Source: Periconia sp. R9002 (Eukaryota > Ascomycota > Dothideomycetes > Pleosporales > Periconiaceae). From it: 64,000 nucleotides of DNA. Below the pieces are notes generated by a model. It did no database searches and had not been told where the DNA came from. It worked only from the letters and a program-made list of their open reading frames with translations. The stretch spans positions 619,457 to 683,456 of the forward strand of contig JAMAHW010000011.1 in the NCBI GenBank assembly GCA_023627715.1, read 5' to 3'. Shown one piece after another: positions 1 to 11,021 of this stretch. Every line of letters begins with the position of its first letter. The stretch's first letter is position 1. The position numbers and the translations under genes are program-made.

Positions 1-1
1 G

Positions 2-803
2 AAGCCGGAAGCCAAAAAGCCAGAAAAGACCAAATCAGCTGAAGTGAAGAATGCAGCTCCTCGTTACAAGAAGCCCGAAGGACGCGAGCAATCCGAACAG
101 CCACAGCAATCTGGTGGGTATGGTCCACCTCCTGGCTATCCGAACTACCCTCCCTATGGTGGATACGGCTATCCGCCTTACGGCTTTCCACCACAGTTCA
201 AAGGTTATCGACAGCCACCGTACGGTTACCCTCCCTATGATCCTTATTCTCAATACGGCGGGTACGGCCCCCAAGGACACCCTCGCGATTCACACGATCC
301 GCACACTCAACACGCCGGGTCGCCCGAGATGAACCGATATCCAGTGCAACCTTACGGTCTTATGGCCCCATCGCCACGCGCGTCTCAAGGCCCTACGGGA
401 CGCAACAGGAACCTACCTGAAGATTTTGGCAACCAGGAACACTTCTCTCCTTTCGGCCACGCGTGGGGTCCGCATAATCCGCCCTACATCAAGCAGGAAC
501 CAGGTGTTGAAAACTATCCGATCAGCGTGGAAGATCACAACAATTTTCCCGTTAATCAAGGTGATGAGGCCCATGGTCAAAATGATGACGATGAGATTGA
601 CATGGACTTCCTGGATGAGAAAGCTAGACTCGAACTGGAGGCGGCTGAGGCAGAAGCGCGGCTTACGAGGATGCGTGCCAACGCCGCCAAAGCTTCGAGG
701 GCTGCGAAGAATAGGCAGCAGGCCAGGTCTGGGTAAGATTTTGATATCCAGTGATTCGTGAGTTCTGAACTGACCAAATAGTGGCGAACGAGGCAGCTAT
801 TGA
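2..803 (+). CDS. Pro/Tyr/Gly-rich low-complexity protein, 3' part (5' end outside window)
   Basis: The reading frame is already open at base 2, so this is the C-terminal part of a larger gene. About 75 residues are rich in PPYG/GYPPY-type repeats, a prion-like, likely disordered composition. A possible sumoylation-type site (IKQEP) follows, then an acidic patch and a short Glu/Ala/Arg-rich helix (roughly the last 45 residues) likely to form a coiled coil. The frame meets TAA at 734-736. However, GTAAGA at 733, a CTGAC branch-like motif and TAG ending at 781 outline a 49-nt intron; splicing it replaces the stop with GGERGSY and a TGA at 801-803. I favour the spliced end. No family was recognised. 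RNA-binding or transcription-related roles are common for such composition, but that is only inference. Confidence 0.6.
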
Positions 804-1592
804 GCGCAACACCACTTCTCCGAGTCCATTCTCCACCGCTGTCACCGCCTGCTGGAGAAAAACCCTGGCTCTACATGAGCATACCCTTGACTTCTATACC
901 TTCATAATGCACTTCTGACTGCTTCCTCTTCGCGCTGCTCGCTGGGCTGGATTGGATGGCGAGGAATGTTTCTCTTCTATTCGATGTCCATGATTGCTGG
1001 GAGGGTGAGGCGTCGACTTCACCGGGGATTATAGTTAGTAACTTTTAATGAGCAGGTATATAGCTTGCTAAAATCAATTCCTCTCCAAAGTCGAAACCTG
1101 CAAGTGAGCATGAAGGTGATTGTTCCGTCGCCCTGTTCCGAGAGCGGGTCGTTACCGGGCAGCAGCTGAGCACTCTAGATGCCATCTAGGAAAGGCTCGC
1201 CCACAACTAACCATCCAATTCAGGAGATTCTACGTAAAAGTGAAATGAGGAAGAGTGAATGCTGATGTACTGATTCGGAAAATCTAACTAGATATCGACT
1301 AGACTCTTGGCATTTTGATGTTCAAACAGCAGCTTACCAATCGATTACTCATTAGTATTAACCTATATGTTATTTCAGTATCTATATTTAAATATAGATC
1401 TGCTTTCTTTTTTTAAGTATTAACTCTTCTAGTATTTAAAGGTGGACGCGTGCACCATCAGGCCAGCATCTTCTTGAGCCACCAGACGTTACCTGAGATC
1501 TGAACCAGTGTTGATACCGTGACTGATTACGCCAATCAATTGCGAAGAAGAAAACACTTTTCATCGTCTTGAGGCAACATCAAACTTACGAA
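804..1592. other. Intergenic, no gene seen
   Basis: No open frame with fungal coding character and no RNA gene was seen. The stretch becomes AT-rich around 1370-1440, which would suit the promoter of the following gene. Confidence 0.5.
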
Positions 1593-2456
1593 ATGCCATA
1601 TCGAGAACAAGCACAGCACGACATTTGTCGCTTCTTGCGACTTCCTCGGGAGCTTCGCGACAAGATATACAATCATGCTCTTTACGAGCCAGATGGTCTT
1701 TTCTACTGGCGGTATGAAAATGGAACCGCTAACTTCACTCGCCGCTCTTCGGAGCTACATGCCGCGAATCAACTCAAGTACACATGTCGTCAAATTCGAC
1801 AGGAAACGCGCGGCCTCGAAGTGAAGATCAACGGCCTTATCTTCAAGTCCCATACCTTGAGAAACTCGAAATATGTAGCAACACCGCCGGCACAGCAATT
1901 CATGGGGTTCCTTGACATGTGTAGCGAATCGACACTGCGAAGCCTTCGCCGTGTACATCTGGACCATGTCGGTTTCACGCTGGAAATGATCGATAACTCA
2001 CCGCCTGCCTTTCTTGAATACATGCGTCACGTTCGCGATGTCGAGGCTTTCTGTCAGGTGTACCCATCAGTCACAGTATTTTGGCGAATATTTCCATTTC
2101 GTCTGGAGGCGCTGCCTAGCGATGGGACTATGTTTGGATGTGGATTTCGAGCCGAGTTTCTAATAGGCGAACTATGCTCATCGTTGCAGTTAGAGCCGCT
2201 GTGGAGCACTGTTCGTATTTGCCATAATATTTGGCATGGATTCGACCAGCCGAAATGCTTCCTTTCCAAGAACGAGTGCGAGAGTTATGTGAGAGCAGAC
2301 AATTTCCGAATCGTGCCTAGCTTGTATGATGCGGACCAGACGGTCCTGCGCAACGGAGATTATACGAACATGTGGATCCCGGAGGAGAACCTGTCAAAAG
2401 ACGTTGTTGAGAGAAGAATCTCTATAATCAAGGATTGGCTGGCTAATGGGTTTTAA
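1593..2456 (+). CDS. 2EXR domain-containing protein
   Basis: Single-exon protein of 287 residues from the first ATG. The open frame extends 24 nt further upstream to a TTG, but the ATG precedes MPYREQ. Near residues 13-32 it has the hallmark of the fungal 2EXR/F-box-like family: FLRLPRELRDKIYNHAL, in which a Leu-Pro-x-Glu-(L/I)-Arg helix is followed by I-Y and Ala-Leu. A second conserved patch around LKYTCRQIRQE matches the family pattern 'LLxxCRQIRxE'. These proteins are very numerous in Pezizomycotina, usually annotated as hypothetical, and their biochemical role is not established. The remainder is a helical region with no recognised domain. It stands alone, with long intergenic stretches on both sides. 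Confidence 0.85.
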   Translation: MPYREQAQHDICRFLRLPRELRDKIYNHALYEPDGLFYWRYENGTANFTRRSSELHAANQLKYTCRQIRQETRGLEVKINGLIFKSHTLRNSKYVATPPAQQFMGFLDMCSESTLRSLRRVHLDHVGFTLEMIDNSPPAFLEYMRHVRDVEAFCQVYPSVTVFWRIFPFRLEALPSDGTMFGCGFRAEFLIGELCSSLQLEPLWSTVRICHNIWHGFDQPKCFLSKNECESYVRADNFRIVPSLYDADQTVLRNGDYTNMWIPEENLSKDVVERRISIIKDWLANGF

Positions 2457-3992
2457 GTGGATTTTCGAGCAGCGACGGTAGACTAAGTGGAGCTAGGTGT
2501 TGTGCTACTCTACGTCTATGAGATCCAGCGCTCCCCATCTCAGAACGTCTTCTTTGTGCTACCAGCATCTGTACCAATACCGCTGTTCCGGTGACAGTAT
2601 GTTTTCTACATACATGAGTCCGTGGTACTTGGCAAAAACATCGATTACATGAACAAAATCATCCTTCCATTCCACAGGTCACATTCTATTATCCCGGACT
2701 ATATTATACTCACCAAATTTTCTGTCGCACTATAAGAGTTTAAACGAGAGGCCTATGTCATGTTCGTGGAAGTCCGGTTGTTGCAGAAACTCTCCAGCAC
2801 AGCGCTCAGTATGAGGCATCGTCACAATCTGGCCATTCCGCGACCTTCTCCACCGTAAGTGCCCGATGAACTTTCCTATTCGAAAAAAAAGCTTAGTGTG
2901 GTACTTTTGTCTTATGAGGAATGGATGTTGGGGGGAGTTAACGGTTTCAGGTGTGGAAGATGCGTCGTCCGTGAGGAAAATGATACGTATATATCAGCTT
3001 GTCGCCTCGACGAAATTCCCCCGATTGTGACATGTCCCTTTTGATAGCGGCTCCATACATGAGTAGATGGTAGTGAGTTCACGGTTGAATGGTTAAGCGG
3101 CCCCGATAATTCGCCCACTATTATCAACATGGCAGTTCAAATTCTTCCCATGTACTCGAGAACTCATGTTTCATACTAAATGCTGATGTCTATATCGCGG
3201 GCACATAATCCTAATGTAGGAATTCACTTTCTATCTTTCAACTTGGGGTATCTGAGTGAAGACAGGGTTAACCAACATATCAAGCAAATTAACTCTCAGG
3301 TAAACAGAACAGTTCCCGGACTCGCAGAGGGGTAGAGGGAACAGTGGGGAACAAGTAGTTGTGTTGCCTAGCTTCTCCAAGTCCACCCCACCCCCGGCGC
3401 CAAGTCAGAACGTCATTTTCCAACATGAGATTGCGCAGAAACGACTTCTAAACAGAAAATCTGGTTTGCCCAAGCCCGCTACTTCCACCCCGCCCCCGCT
3501 GCCAAGTCAACTGCCGTGTGCTAACGCTTACACTTCCCCATGGATCTCGCCAAGTCAGCGCAACACCCAGTTTTTCTGACATCCACATAAATTTCCACCT
3601 CCCTTTCTTAGTATACCACGCCTTGGCTAGATCTCATTGGAATTCTCAACCGCAGCATGGCTCTAGAAACATTGCCGGTGTTTCGAGGCTGAACAGCTTG
3701 CCCAGCTTCGCCAATCCAGCCTTATGTCCAACGGGACTACAGTCGTTATCTGCTAAGAATTTGACGTCGATCTAAGAATTCCTACCGATAATCCGGATAT
3801 CTGGGATCTCATTGTATGGCTTTGATAGCTACGCACCTCCCTCTTCTGGATTGTCGTGTCTCTTGGCCAGCGTCTTGGTAAAAGCCCAGCAACAGGTGAA
3901 GTGAGCCACAATGCAGATACATATAGTGCGGCTCTGGCTCTGGTGACAATTTTCTTCTCATCCGCATTGTGAATTTTAATCATCGTGCCACA
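2457..3992. other. Long intergenic region, probable promoter of the LVIVD gene
   Basis: 1.5 kb without a convincing gene. Its 3' half is pyrimidine-rich and contains a repeated CCAAGTCA motif, listed separately. Small frames here lack family resemblance and look like chance. Confidence 0.5.
3377..3557 (+). promoter_or_regulatory. Repeated CCAAGTC(A) motif with C-rich direct repeat
   Basis: CCAAGTC occurs at 3377-3383 and CCAAGTCA at 3400-3407, 3502-3509 and 3550-3557, all on the same strand. Two of the copies end a 26-bp direct repeat (3382-3407 and 3484-3509, 23 of 26 identical) whose left half is a CCACCCC(A/G)CCCCCG tract. The array lies 435-615 bp upstream of the start codon of the LVIVD protein gene, so it may be its upstream activating region. 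The binding factor is unknown. Confidence 0.4.
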
Positions 3993-5876
3993 ATGTTCAA
4001 TGTTCTCTCAGCTGTCGCGCTCTACTCCGCCCTTGTGGGTGTGAGCAGAGGTGCTGAAATGGGCACTGCGGCGGAGTATGCCTCCGGCGCTGTTCATGCG
4101 CGCATCATGAACATGAAGATGGTATGTCTCCTTTTTTTGCAGTTATGAATTGGAAATTGACATTCATTATAGGCTCAATGGAATGCCGAGCTTGCGGCAG
4201 GTCGGATGGACAGCGCTCAATATCCTGAGCTTGGTTACACCCCATGCAAGAACGGATGGGCTGCTGCCATTCCTGGAGACTTCAACAACACCTTCAGGTG
4301 CAACAACGTATGTATGCTGCTATGGCCATGCGTCATGTCACTAATATATGTAGATTGATCTGTACCACTTCCTCTCTCACGCGCAACTTGGCAGCAACTC
4401 AGCTCGAGGTTCTTCGTCGTGGGGTTGGACCTCTGCGGATGGAAGAGAGTTCGTTGCTATCGGCCAATACGATGGGACAGCTTTTGCCGAAATCAACAGC
4501 GAGGGAAAATTAGTCTACCTTGGTCGTCTCCCTCAGTACGACTCCATCGGATCCAATTGGAGAGAAATTCGCATTGTCCGCGACTACGTCGTTATCGGCT
4601 CCGAAGCGATCAAGCATGGTGTCCAGATCTTCGACATGAAGAAGCTGCTTGACCTTGACCCCGAGAACCCAACCAACTTCACACAGGCCGACCTGACTGG
4701 TCACTGGGACAAACTTCCTGTTGGCCGCACCCACAACATTGTTGTGAACGAGGAGCTCAACTATGCTATTGCCGTGGGTTCTGTCGGCGGGAATGAGACC
4801 ATCCGAGTTCGCGATAATCTGCCCTGCCGAGGTGGATTGATCTTCCTCAACATTACCGACCCCGCCAATCCTTGGAGCCCTGGATGCGCCTCCGCCGATG
4901 GATATGTACACGATGCTCAATGCTTGGTCTACCGCGGTCCTGACAAGAGATATGAGGGGCGCGATATCTGCTATGGTTACAACGAGGATACCCTGACGAT
5001 TTATGATGTTACCAACAAGGTTGGCAACAACAGCAACATCATTTCCATCACCACATTCCCCGGAGCGGAGTACATACACCAAGGCGTTGTCAACGACGAG
5101 CAGAATCAGGAATATTTATTCCTCGATGACGAATTCGACGAGCGTGATGCCAAAGTTGGCCCAATGACGCAGGGTTTGCCCACCACCCACATTTTCGACA
5201 TCCGCGACTTGGAGAACATCAAATACACCGGCCATTTCGTTGGAAAATATCGCGCAATCGACCACAATCAATACATCGTTGATGGCTACGATTACCAGTC
5301 TAATTACGGTATGTTGCATCTATCCATTGCTTACACAGACGCTGATTCTCTATAGGTGCCGGTTTGAACGTCTGGGACATCCGCTCCGTCACTGAAGACC
5401 CTACCGGTGGTAGCATCTGCGAGGCCGGTTTCTTCGACATCTACCCTGAAGACGATGAGGAGGAGGGTGGCGGCACTGTTGCATTCCTCGGCAGCTGGAG
5501 CTCGTACGCCAACTTTAAGTCAGGCTTCATCTTTGTGCATACCATCGAGCGTGGCTCCTTTGTCGTCAAGATGACCAGCAAGGAGTGCCCCAAGCCTGCT
5601 GCCTGCGAGTCCGACAAATGCTCTACCGCCATCAGCGGCCGTCTCGAGGAGAGCCAGAAATTCTGCAGCGACTTCACCGTTAGGCAGAGGGATGACCTCA
5701 ATCTAGTTCCTGGTTACGCCCGGGCTGGCTGCGGCGGTTATGGAAATCCCACCGAAGAAGAGGTTGCGCGTGTCAGCAGCGCGTGTGCTTGCGTTCCTAC
5801 GACGCCTGTGCCCGAGCTTCCCCGGACCACGAGCCGTCCTCCTGTCCCCACTGTGCTTCCTACCTGGAGGCGGTAG
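3993..5876 (+). CDS. Secreted LVIVD / choice-of-anchor-B beta-propeller protein
   Basis: Four exons (3993-4121, 4173-4307, 4354-5308, 5356-5876) give 579 residues; all three introns have GTATGT donors and TAG acceptors. The first ~19 residues form a signal peptide. The body matches the choice-of-anchor-B/LVIVD family: THNIVVNEE, then VHDAQCLVYRGPD, an ICYGYNEDTLTIYDVTNK segment, IHQGVVNDE, and FDIRDLENIKYTGHF-type repeats that form a propeller blade each. The last ~110 residues are a Cys-rich fungal extension (CPKPAACES through ACACVP), suggesting disulphides and an extracellular or wall location. It ends in a Pro/Thr tail without an obvious GPI signal. The molecular function of this family is not established; fungal members are often annotated only as 'regulatory P domain' or hypothetical. 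Upstream lies a repeated CCAAGTCA array. Confidence 0.85.
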
Positions 5877-6317
5877 ATGGTGTCATAATCGTGCACGAAC
5901 GGAATTTACCAGTAATGTAGATAAAATCAATACTATGAATGAAGAATCAAAAGTATGAATCTTTCATATAACATTAGCCCCGCAGCGTTCTTCAATTGCC
6001 CACGATTCACCGCGAACTTGGCGCTACAAACGCAGCCCAATGGGGCTGCCTTCAAAGCGAAGATGGCCCACATATTTTCCAGGTAGCAGTTCCCTAACCC
6101 ACAAAAATGTTGAACGCGAGAACTACGTGCTTACGGGGCTTGCTGGTGGGATGCATTGGATAGTAAATAAATCACGCTACCTTCTTTAGGCAGGTCGTTC
6201 TCATCCAACGGCTTCCCGCTTCGTATTCCTCGGTTCCGAATCCACCAGAAAAAATATGGCATTCATTAAACACCATGAACGGTCCGTCCCAAGACGTCTA
6301 TCCCATCACCTTTGAAA
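5877..6317. other. Intergenic, no gene seen
   Basis: 440 bp between two same-strand genes of secreted proteins. It should contain the 3' UTR of the first and the promoter of the second. No repeat or RNA gene was seen. Confidence 0.5.
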
Positions 6318-7466
6318 ATGCAGATGTCAATTTTTTTCACAGTTTTCACGGCGCAATCCGTAGCAGGCAGCTCACCCTATGCCCTTCCTCAAGGCACGGG
6401 TCCGTATCGTACCTCTCTCATAAATGAGGAGTGGGTGGATGAATCGCGCGTGGACCCGTGGAATCAAACTCATGTCAGACGCATCATGATATCTCGGTTC
6501 GATCCAATCGTACCATCCGAGTGTCGAGAAATCATACAAGTACCATACATGACCAACACAACCGCCGCCCTCGAAGACGAAATCCTCGCCTTCTACGAAT
6601 ATCCCAAAGGGCTCCGATACTACCATGAAACCTGCAACGTCAGCAAAGCGACACAACTCGACCGTCGAAACAGAGATTGGCCCATCGCCGTGGCCGGCCC
6701 AGCCCTCAACACCACCCGTTTCCTCTCAAACTATCTCGCGCAAGAGATTGCCAGCCATGGATTCACCGTCATCAACATGGACCATCCCTACGATACCGAC
6801 ATTGTCGAATTCCCCAACGGCGACGTCATCACCGGCGGGCACGTTGAGAAGCCGGTGAACGGCTCAACCGCATCTGTCGAGTTCGCATTGGAAGTCCGCG
6901 CGCAGGATGCCTCTTTCGTACTCGATCGTATCGGTGTGCGCCATGATGAAAACGCAGTCATGTTCGGAAACAGCTTCGGCGGCGCAGCTGCTGCGATATC
7001 ACTTCTCAGAGACAAAAGATTCCGCGCGGGCGTTAATATCGATGGCGCGGTGTTTGGGCCCGTGTTGAACACGTCTCTTGGTGAGCCTGGACGCCCGCAG
7101 GCGTTCATGCTCTGGGGCAGCGCTCAACATTCTATCCTCGACAACACGACTTGGAATCAGTTTTGGACGGAGCTGAGCCACGCACCGTATGTGGACTACA
7201 AAAAGGAGTTTGGCATCATGAATACCACGCACGCGTCGTACTGGGATTTGGGCGTTTTGGCTGACCTCGCGGGGGTCCGGGAAAACTTGACTGAGACTGC
7301 AACGCTGCTGGCGGGCCCTCCGCCGAGTAAACGCAATTGGGGTGATATCCCCGGGAGATACATTTCTGCTTTTTTCAAGTTTGCTTTGGGGTTGGAGGGT
7401 GAGGATGACGTGTTGAAAGGTCCGAGTGAGGAGTATCCTGAGGTAAATTTTGTTCGGGGGAGTTGA
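6318..7466 (+). CDS. Secreted PAF-acetylhydrolase-like alpha/beta hydrolase
   Basis: Intronless, 382 residues from the ATG at 6318; the frame runs two codons further up to a TTG. A signal peptide of about 17 residues (MQMSIFFTVFTAQSVAGS) points to secretion, and several N-x-S/T sites fit. The nucleophile elbow GNSFGG places the catalytic Ser near residue 219. VNIDGAVFGP near 242 has the Asp-Gly that follows the next strand in PAF-AH-type lipases, and TTHASYWDLG near 305 can supply the catalytic His. Family members hydrolyse short or oxidised acyl chains of phospholipids or other esters; the fungal substrate is unknown. An alternative annotation would be a generic dienelactone/lipase-like hydrolase, but the order of motifs and the length (~380) fit the PAF-AH group best. 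Confidence 0.8.
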   Translation: MQMSIFFTVFTAQSVAGSSPYALPQGTGPYRTSLINEEWVDESRVDPWNQTHVRRIMISRFDPIVPSECREIIQVPYMTNTTAALEDEILAFYEYPKGLRYYHETCNVSKATQLDRRNRDWPIAVAGPALNTTRFLSNYLAQEIASHGFTVINMDHPYDTDIVEFPNGDVITGGHVEKPVNGSTASVEFALEVRAQDASFVLDRIGVRHDENAVMFGNSFGGAAAAISLLRDKRFRAGVNIDGAVFGPVLNTSLGEPGRPQAFMLWGSAQHSILDNTTWNQFWTELSHAPYVDYKKEFGIMNTTHASYWDLGVLADLAGVRENLTETATLLAGPPPSKRNWGDIPGRYISAFFKFALGLEGEDDVLKGPSEEYPEVNFVRGS

Positions 7467-7933
7467 GTTTTGTGATCGAGCATGAGCTATCGATGACTAT
7501 CGACGCAATCTGAAACAAATGCTTTATATTATCTGCTCTTATCAGTCTTGCACGAATAAATATATCACGGTACTGCCCAGGCTATCCCTGCCTATAGCTG
7601 TTCTTATTAGCGAATCAATTTGCTATGTAGCTGACGTACAGTGCATGAGCTCTTTCTGTACTTCGCGCAGTTGAAATAAAATCTAACATTGACTTCGGTA
7701 GCGCGGAGGACCGTTTTGTTCACTATGAATTTTATAAAAGCCACGCACCGTTTGTGATTTTGTTGATGGGAAGTCAAATATTCTCATTATAAAGATATGT
7801 ACTGATTGTCTAGCTCATCCATCAAGTCATTCATATTTCTCATGGAATTTTTTAACAATGCTCCTGATAATTTTTCTCTGCCGCCCATGCAAACACAGTA
7901 ACCTAACCTATTCGAACATCCTGTATACCCGTC
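7467..7933. other. Convergent intergenic region
   Basis: Lies between the 3' ends of the hydrolase gene (+) and the xylanase gene (-). AT-rich, with no coding signal. Confidence 0.5.
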
Positions 7934-8986
7934 CTACGGCGCTCCGGTGGAAACAGCAGCCGCCAAGGGCGCAACAGCAGGCGTCCTCGTGGACGTAGTA
8001 GTCGGCCTTCTAGTAGAAGATGTTGTGGTAGTCGGTCTTCTCGTAGAAGATGTCGTAGTAGGTCTACGCGTTGTAGTCGTCGTCCTCCTAATGGAACGAT
8101 ACGTCGACGTGGTGGTTTCCGGGACGCGAGTCGTTGGCGCAACACCCACGGTGATAGTAGCCGACCCACCACCCTGCTGGCCCTCGATTCCCATGACCAT
8201 GTAGTTCTGCTTGCCGAGCTGTAAGCCTGCGGCTTGCCAAGCGCGGAAGTGATTGCCTGTGTTGATGGTTCCGCCGCAGTGCATGCTTGTGCGGATCGAC
8301 CAGTACTGCTGGAAGTCGGTGTTGTCGCCGATGATGGATGGTGCGTTGATGCGCTCTTTTTGCCAAATCTCGTACGTAGCGCCGTCGGATTGGAGGGTGC
8401 CGTACTGTGTTGCGCTGGCGTTGTCGGAAGGGTTGTGTTGGCCCACTGATCGTAGGGTTAGCTTATTGTTCGGGGAGAGGGACAGGTAGGTTGAGGCTTT
8501 GCGGGCGAAGGTCAGGGAATTGACTTACTCGCTTCGATTACGTAGTATTCGACCAATGGGTCTGTTGTCCAGCCATACAACGCGAGGTATGCCCAGCCGT
8601 TGACATGAAAGTTTCCAGTGTAGTTGACCAGCCTATGACTCTTGTTAGTAAAACTAGAAAGTGAGGGCTTTCACCACGATTGCAAAGCCTCAAAATTTCA
8701 ATTCAGTCGGGCGCTACAACAAAAAAGATGCTTACATATCCTTCCCAGGCCGATATCCTCTTCCCACCACGAAGTTCCCTCCCGGATTATTGTCCCACGT
8801 CACCGTAAAAGACCCATTACTTCCAAGAGTAAAATCCACATCGGCGAAATCATTAGCCCAGTTCTGAACGGTATTTGGCGCCGCGGAGTTCTGACGTTTC
8901 GTAAACCAGGACTCGAAAGGGATTGCGCTGGTTACAGCAGTCAGTGTCGTCAGAACGACGCTGGCGGAAAGCGCGTGGAACAACAT
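7934..8986 (-). CDS. GH11 endo-1,4-beta-xylanase with Thr-rich C-terminal linker
   Basis: Three exons on the minus strand (8986-8736, 8632-8529, 8445-7934) give 288 residues; both donors are GTAAG. A signal peptide (MLFHALSASVVLTTLTAVTSA) is followed by the GH11 jelly roll: FTVTWDNNPGGNFVVGRGY, then YLALYGWTTDPLVEYYVIE with the nucleophile Glu112, and YMVMGIEGQQGGGSAT with the acid/base Glu206. It hydrolyses xylan outside the cell. After the catalytic domain there is a Thr/Ser/Arg-Pro linker built on TTTSSTRRP-type repeats (tandem repetition visible at about 8000-8090). The chain then stops after a short Ala/Val-rich tail. Such linkers normally lead to a CBM1 binding module, which is absent here. 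The site has MGIEG where VATEG is common, so the residues next to the acid/base are unusual. Confidence 0.9.
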
Positions 8987-9666
8987 CGTGCGAAATGATG
9001 GAGGATGATTATCTAGCGATGTTGCTTCTGAGCTTAACGATTTGAGTCATCAGAGCAACACAGCTTTTATATACATTCCAGCTGCTCGTCCTGTTGCAGT
9101 CGCGTAGCGCCTTCAATACCCATTCTTCCATTTGCCTTGCGCAGCGTCGTCAGCAGCTCACATAATCTAGACCACGATAAGGCGCTCTCGATCAAATGCA
9201 GTTTGATATCATTCAACAGCTTACAACTCACAACTCCGTGTACCCATTTTCATGTACAAACTGCAGATACGACGGTGCTGTAAATTGAAGATACGATTTC
9301 TGTACGTCTTGCCCGGGTTTGTGGATATCCGCGCAGCGGCAAACCACGACGGGATAAATTGCTTTCAATATAGCTTATCCCCTTTCCGGGGTTAGATATG
9401 CTCCAGTCGCTTGGGAATACGATGAAAATAGGATGCCATTTGAGAACGGTGAACTAGTGGGTATTTAACCAGCGGGTAATATCGTGATCAATGTTGTAGT
9501 AACGTTGTATGCAGCGGGCGTAGCTCCAGATCGGCGGGACGAACCGCGAATTCCGTGGGATAGCGAGCGCGGTCTGCGATGTAGGTTGATGGAAGTTATC
9601 CACGGTACTTCTGGCGGCTCTTATGTCGGCAATAGTGTATTCATATTGAGTTAGTAGAGACGACTG
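8987..9666. other. Promoter side of the xylanase gene, no gene seen
   Basis: 680 bp that should hold the xylanase promoter on the minus strand. I saw no coding signal or strong repeat. Confidence 0.45.
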
Positions 9667-9893
9667 TTACTGGGAATAGAAAAGCTTGACAACTTGGCTA
9701 GTTGGAGTAATCTCGCGGAACTTCTTGTGTATTCTAGACATACACCAGTTGTTGGAGAACGCGATGGGCCTATTCCAGTCGTCAGACGGGGTCTCTTCTG
9801 GTAACGGCCCTTCGGGAAGTAGTTCCTTAGTCACTTTTTGATAATGACGACATTCGCTGCATTTTCGTAGCTCATGCAAATACGGGCATGTTG
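9667..9893 (-). CDS. Possible terminal exon of a small Cys-containing protein
   Basis: An open frame preceded by a good acceptor (TTCTACAG just above 9893) encodes about 75 residues starting TCPYLHELRKCSECRHYQ. The paired cysteines (C-x9-C-x2-C) and the LHELRKC..CRHYQ pattern look like a real zinc-binding or structural motif. The TTG at 9877-9879 is not a convincing start, so an upstream exon is expected. A GTAAG donor exists at 10039-10035, but the exon that would end there could not be joined in frame without a stop. No function is assigned, and the model is incomplete. Confidence 0.3.
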
Positions 9894-11021
9894 CTGTAGA
9901 AAATGGTTAGTGATGATTTGCTCCAACCTGGATGCTCGAGAAGGATTCTGCTAGGGAGGATCTTTCTTTAGTAGAATGTAACATGCAAGCAAGCCGAAAA
10001 GGGTATGCCAATTACGAAAGGAGTTACTGCCATGCTTACCTGCAGCAGAACACGTCTAGAAGCTCTGTTGGGCGTTGTCAAGCAGTCCGTCAAGCCACAA
10101 CTGGACTTCAGCTGCAGGTTATCAATACAATTGACAGGCGGTGTGAGGAAAGAGAAGGTGCAAGTGAAATATTGAACGGCTAATGTTGCATAGCACCCTA
10201 TGAGTATACCCGTGCCAACACCCTCTCTTTTATCGGAAAGAAGGAGAACAACTTTTGTTGTCTGGGAATGTGTGCCCAGGATTGCTACTTAATGGTAGCC
10301 AGAACACGGCGGAATTACGCGGTCCCCACGTCGATCGAAATCACCAGTAGATCATGTTTATTTACTTGAAATGTGTTTAAGTAGGATAATTCTTAGAGAT
10401 AAGGATTGGCGGAGATTTAGTAGATTAGGATGTGCTGAGGACGTGTGCGGTGGGATTTGGCCGGCTATGCAGCTCCTTCGCTTAGATGACCAAGGCCGGT
10501 CAGATATGAAGAATTCTGCTGCGCGTTCTGAGTTCAGATAGGGACTAGGAGTAGATTACCCTGAATGATGTTGTAATTACAATGAATAAAATGACAACTA
10601 AGACTCTTGATCGCTAGTATGAAAGACAAAAACCGCGCCTCCAGTGCAACATGTACGCACGAGAGGATCGAAAAGCCAAGTTTTAGTGACCTGTGCTACT
10701 GAATGCTTGTATATGCATATGCAGTGGTCTCCGGGGGTGGGGACCTTGGCAAAGATATTCCGCCCACACAAGACGACGGGACATTCGGCTGAACTAGCTG
10801 TCATGCAACGCCATGGGTGGGTGTGTTGGGACTGCAATGATCCCCTCTGAGCCGGCTATTCATAGTAACCTGCTGCCTAATACAGACATACATTTGCCCC
10901 AAACCATGTTCGACATACAGACAATAGAATCAATAGATACTGAAAGAAGGTTACAGCCGTAGATTATCACTTGAAGAAGTTATGTAAAACACTTGTAGAA
11001 AGTCTGGCCCCGTCCCGCCCG
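9894..11021. other. Intergenic, no firm gene
   Basis: Over 1 kb with only small frames that look accidental. It may include the missing 5' exon of the Cys-containing frame on the minus strand. Confidence 0.4.

Noticed and set aside
3085..3150. tRNA-like stretch with GTTCAAATTC T-loop resemblance
   Set aside because: No acceptor stem, D-arm or anticodon stem could be paired around it.
7903..8204. Alternative frames over the xylanase linker giving Arg/Leu- or Val-rich products
   Set aside because: They result from the repetitive Thr/Arg/Pro linker codons read in other frames, and no CBM1 cysteines appear in any of them.
10598..10850. Overlapping small frames on both strands
   Set aside because: No start context, motif or intron support; likely chance.
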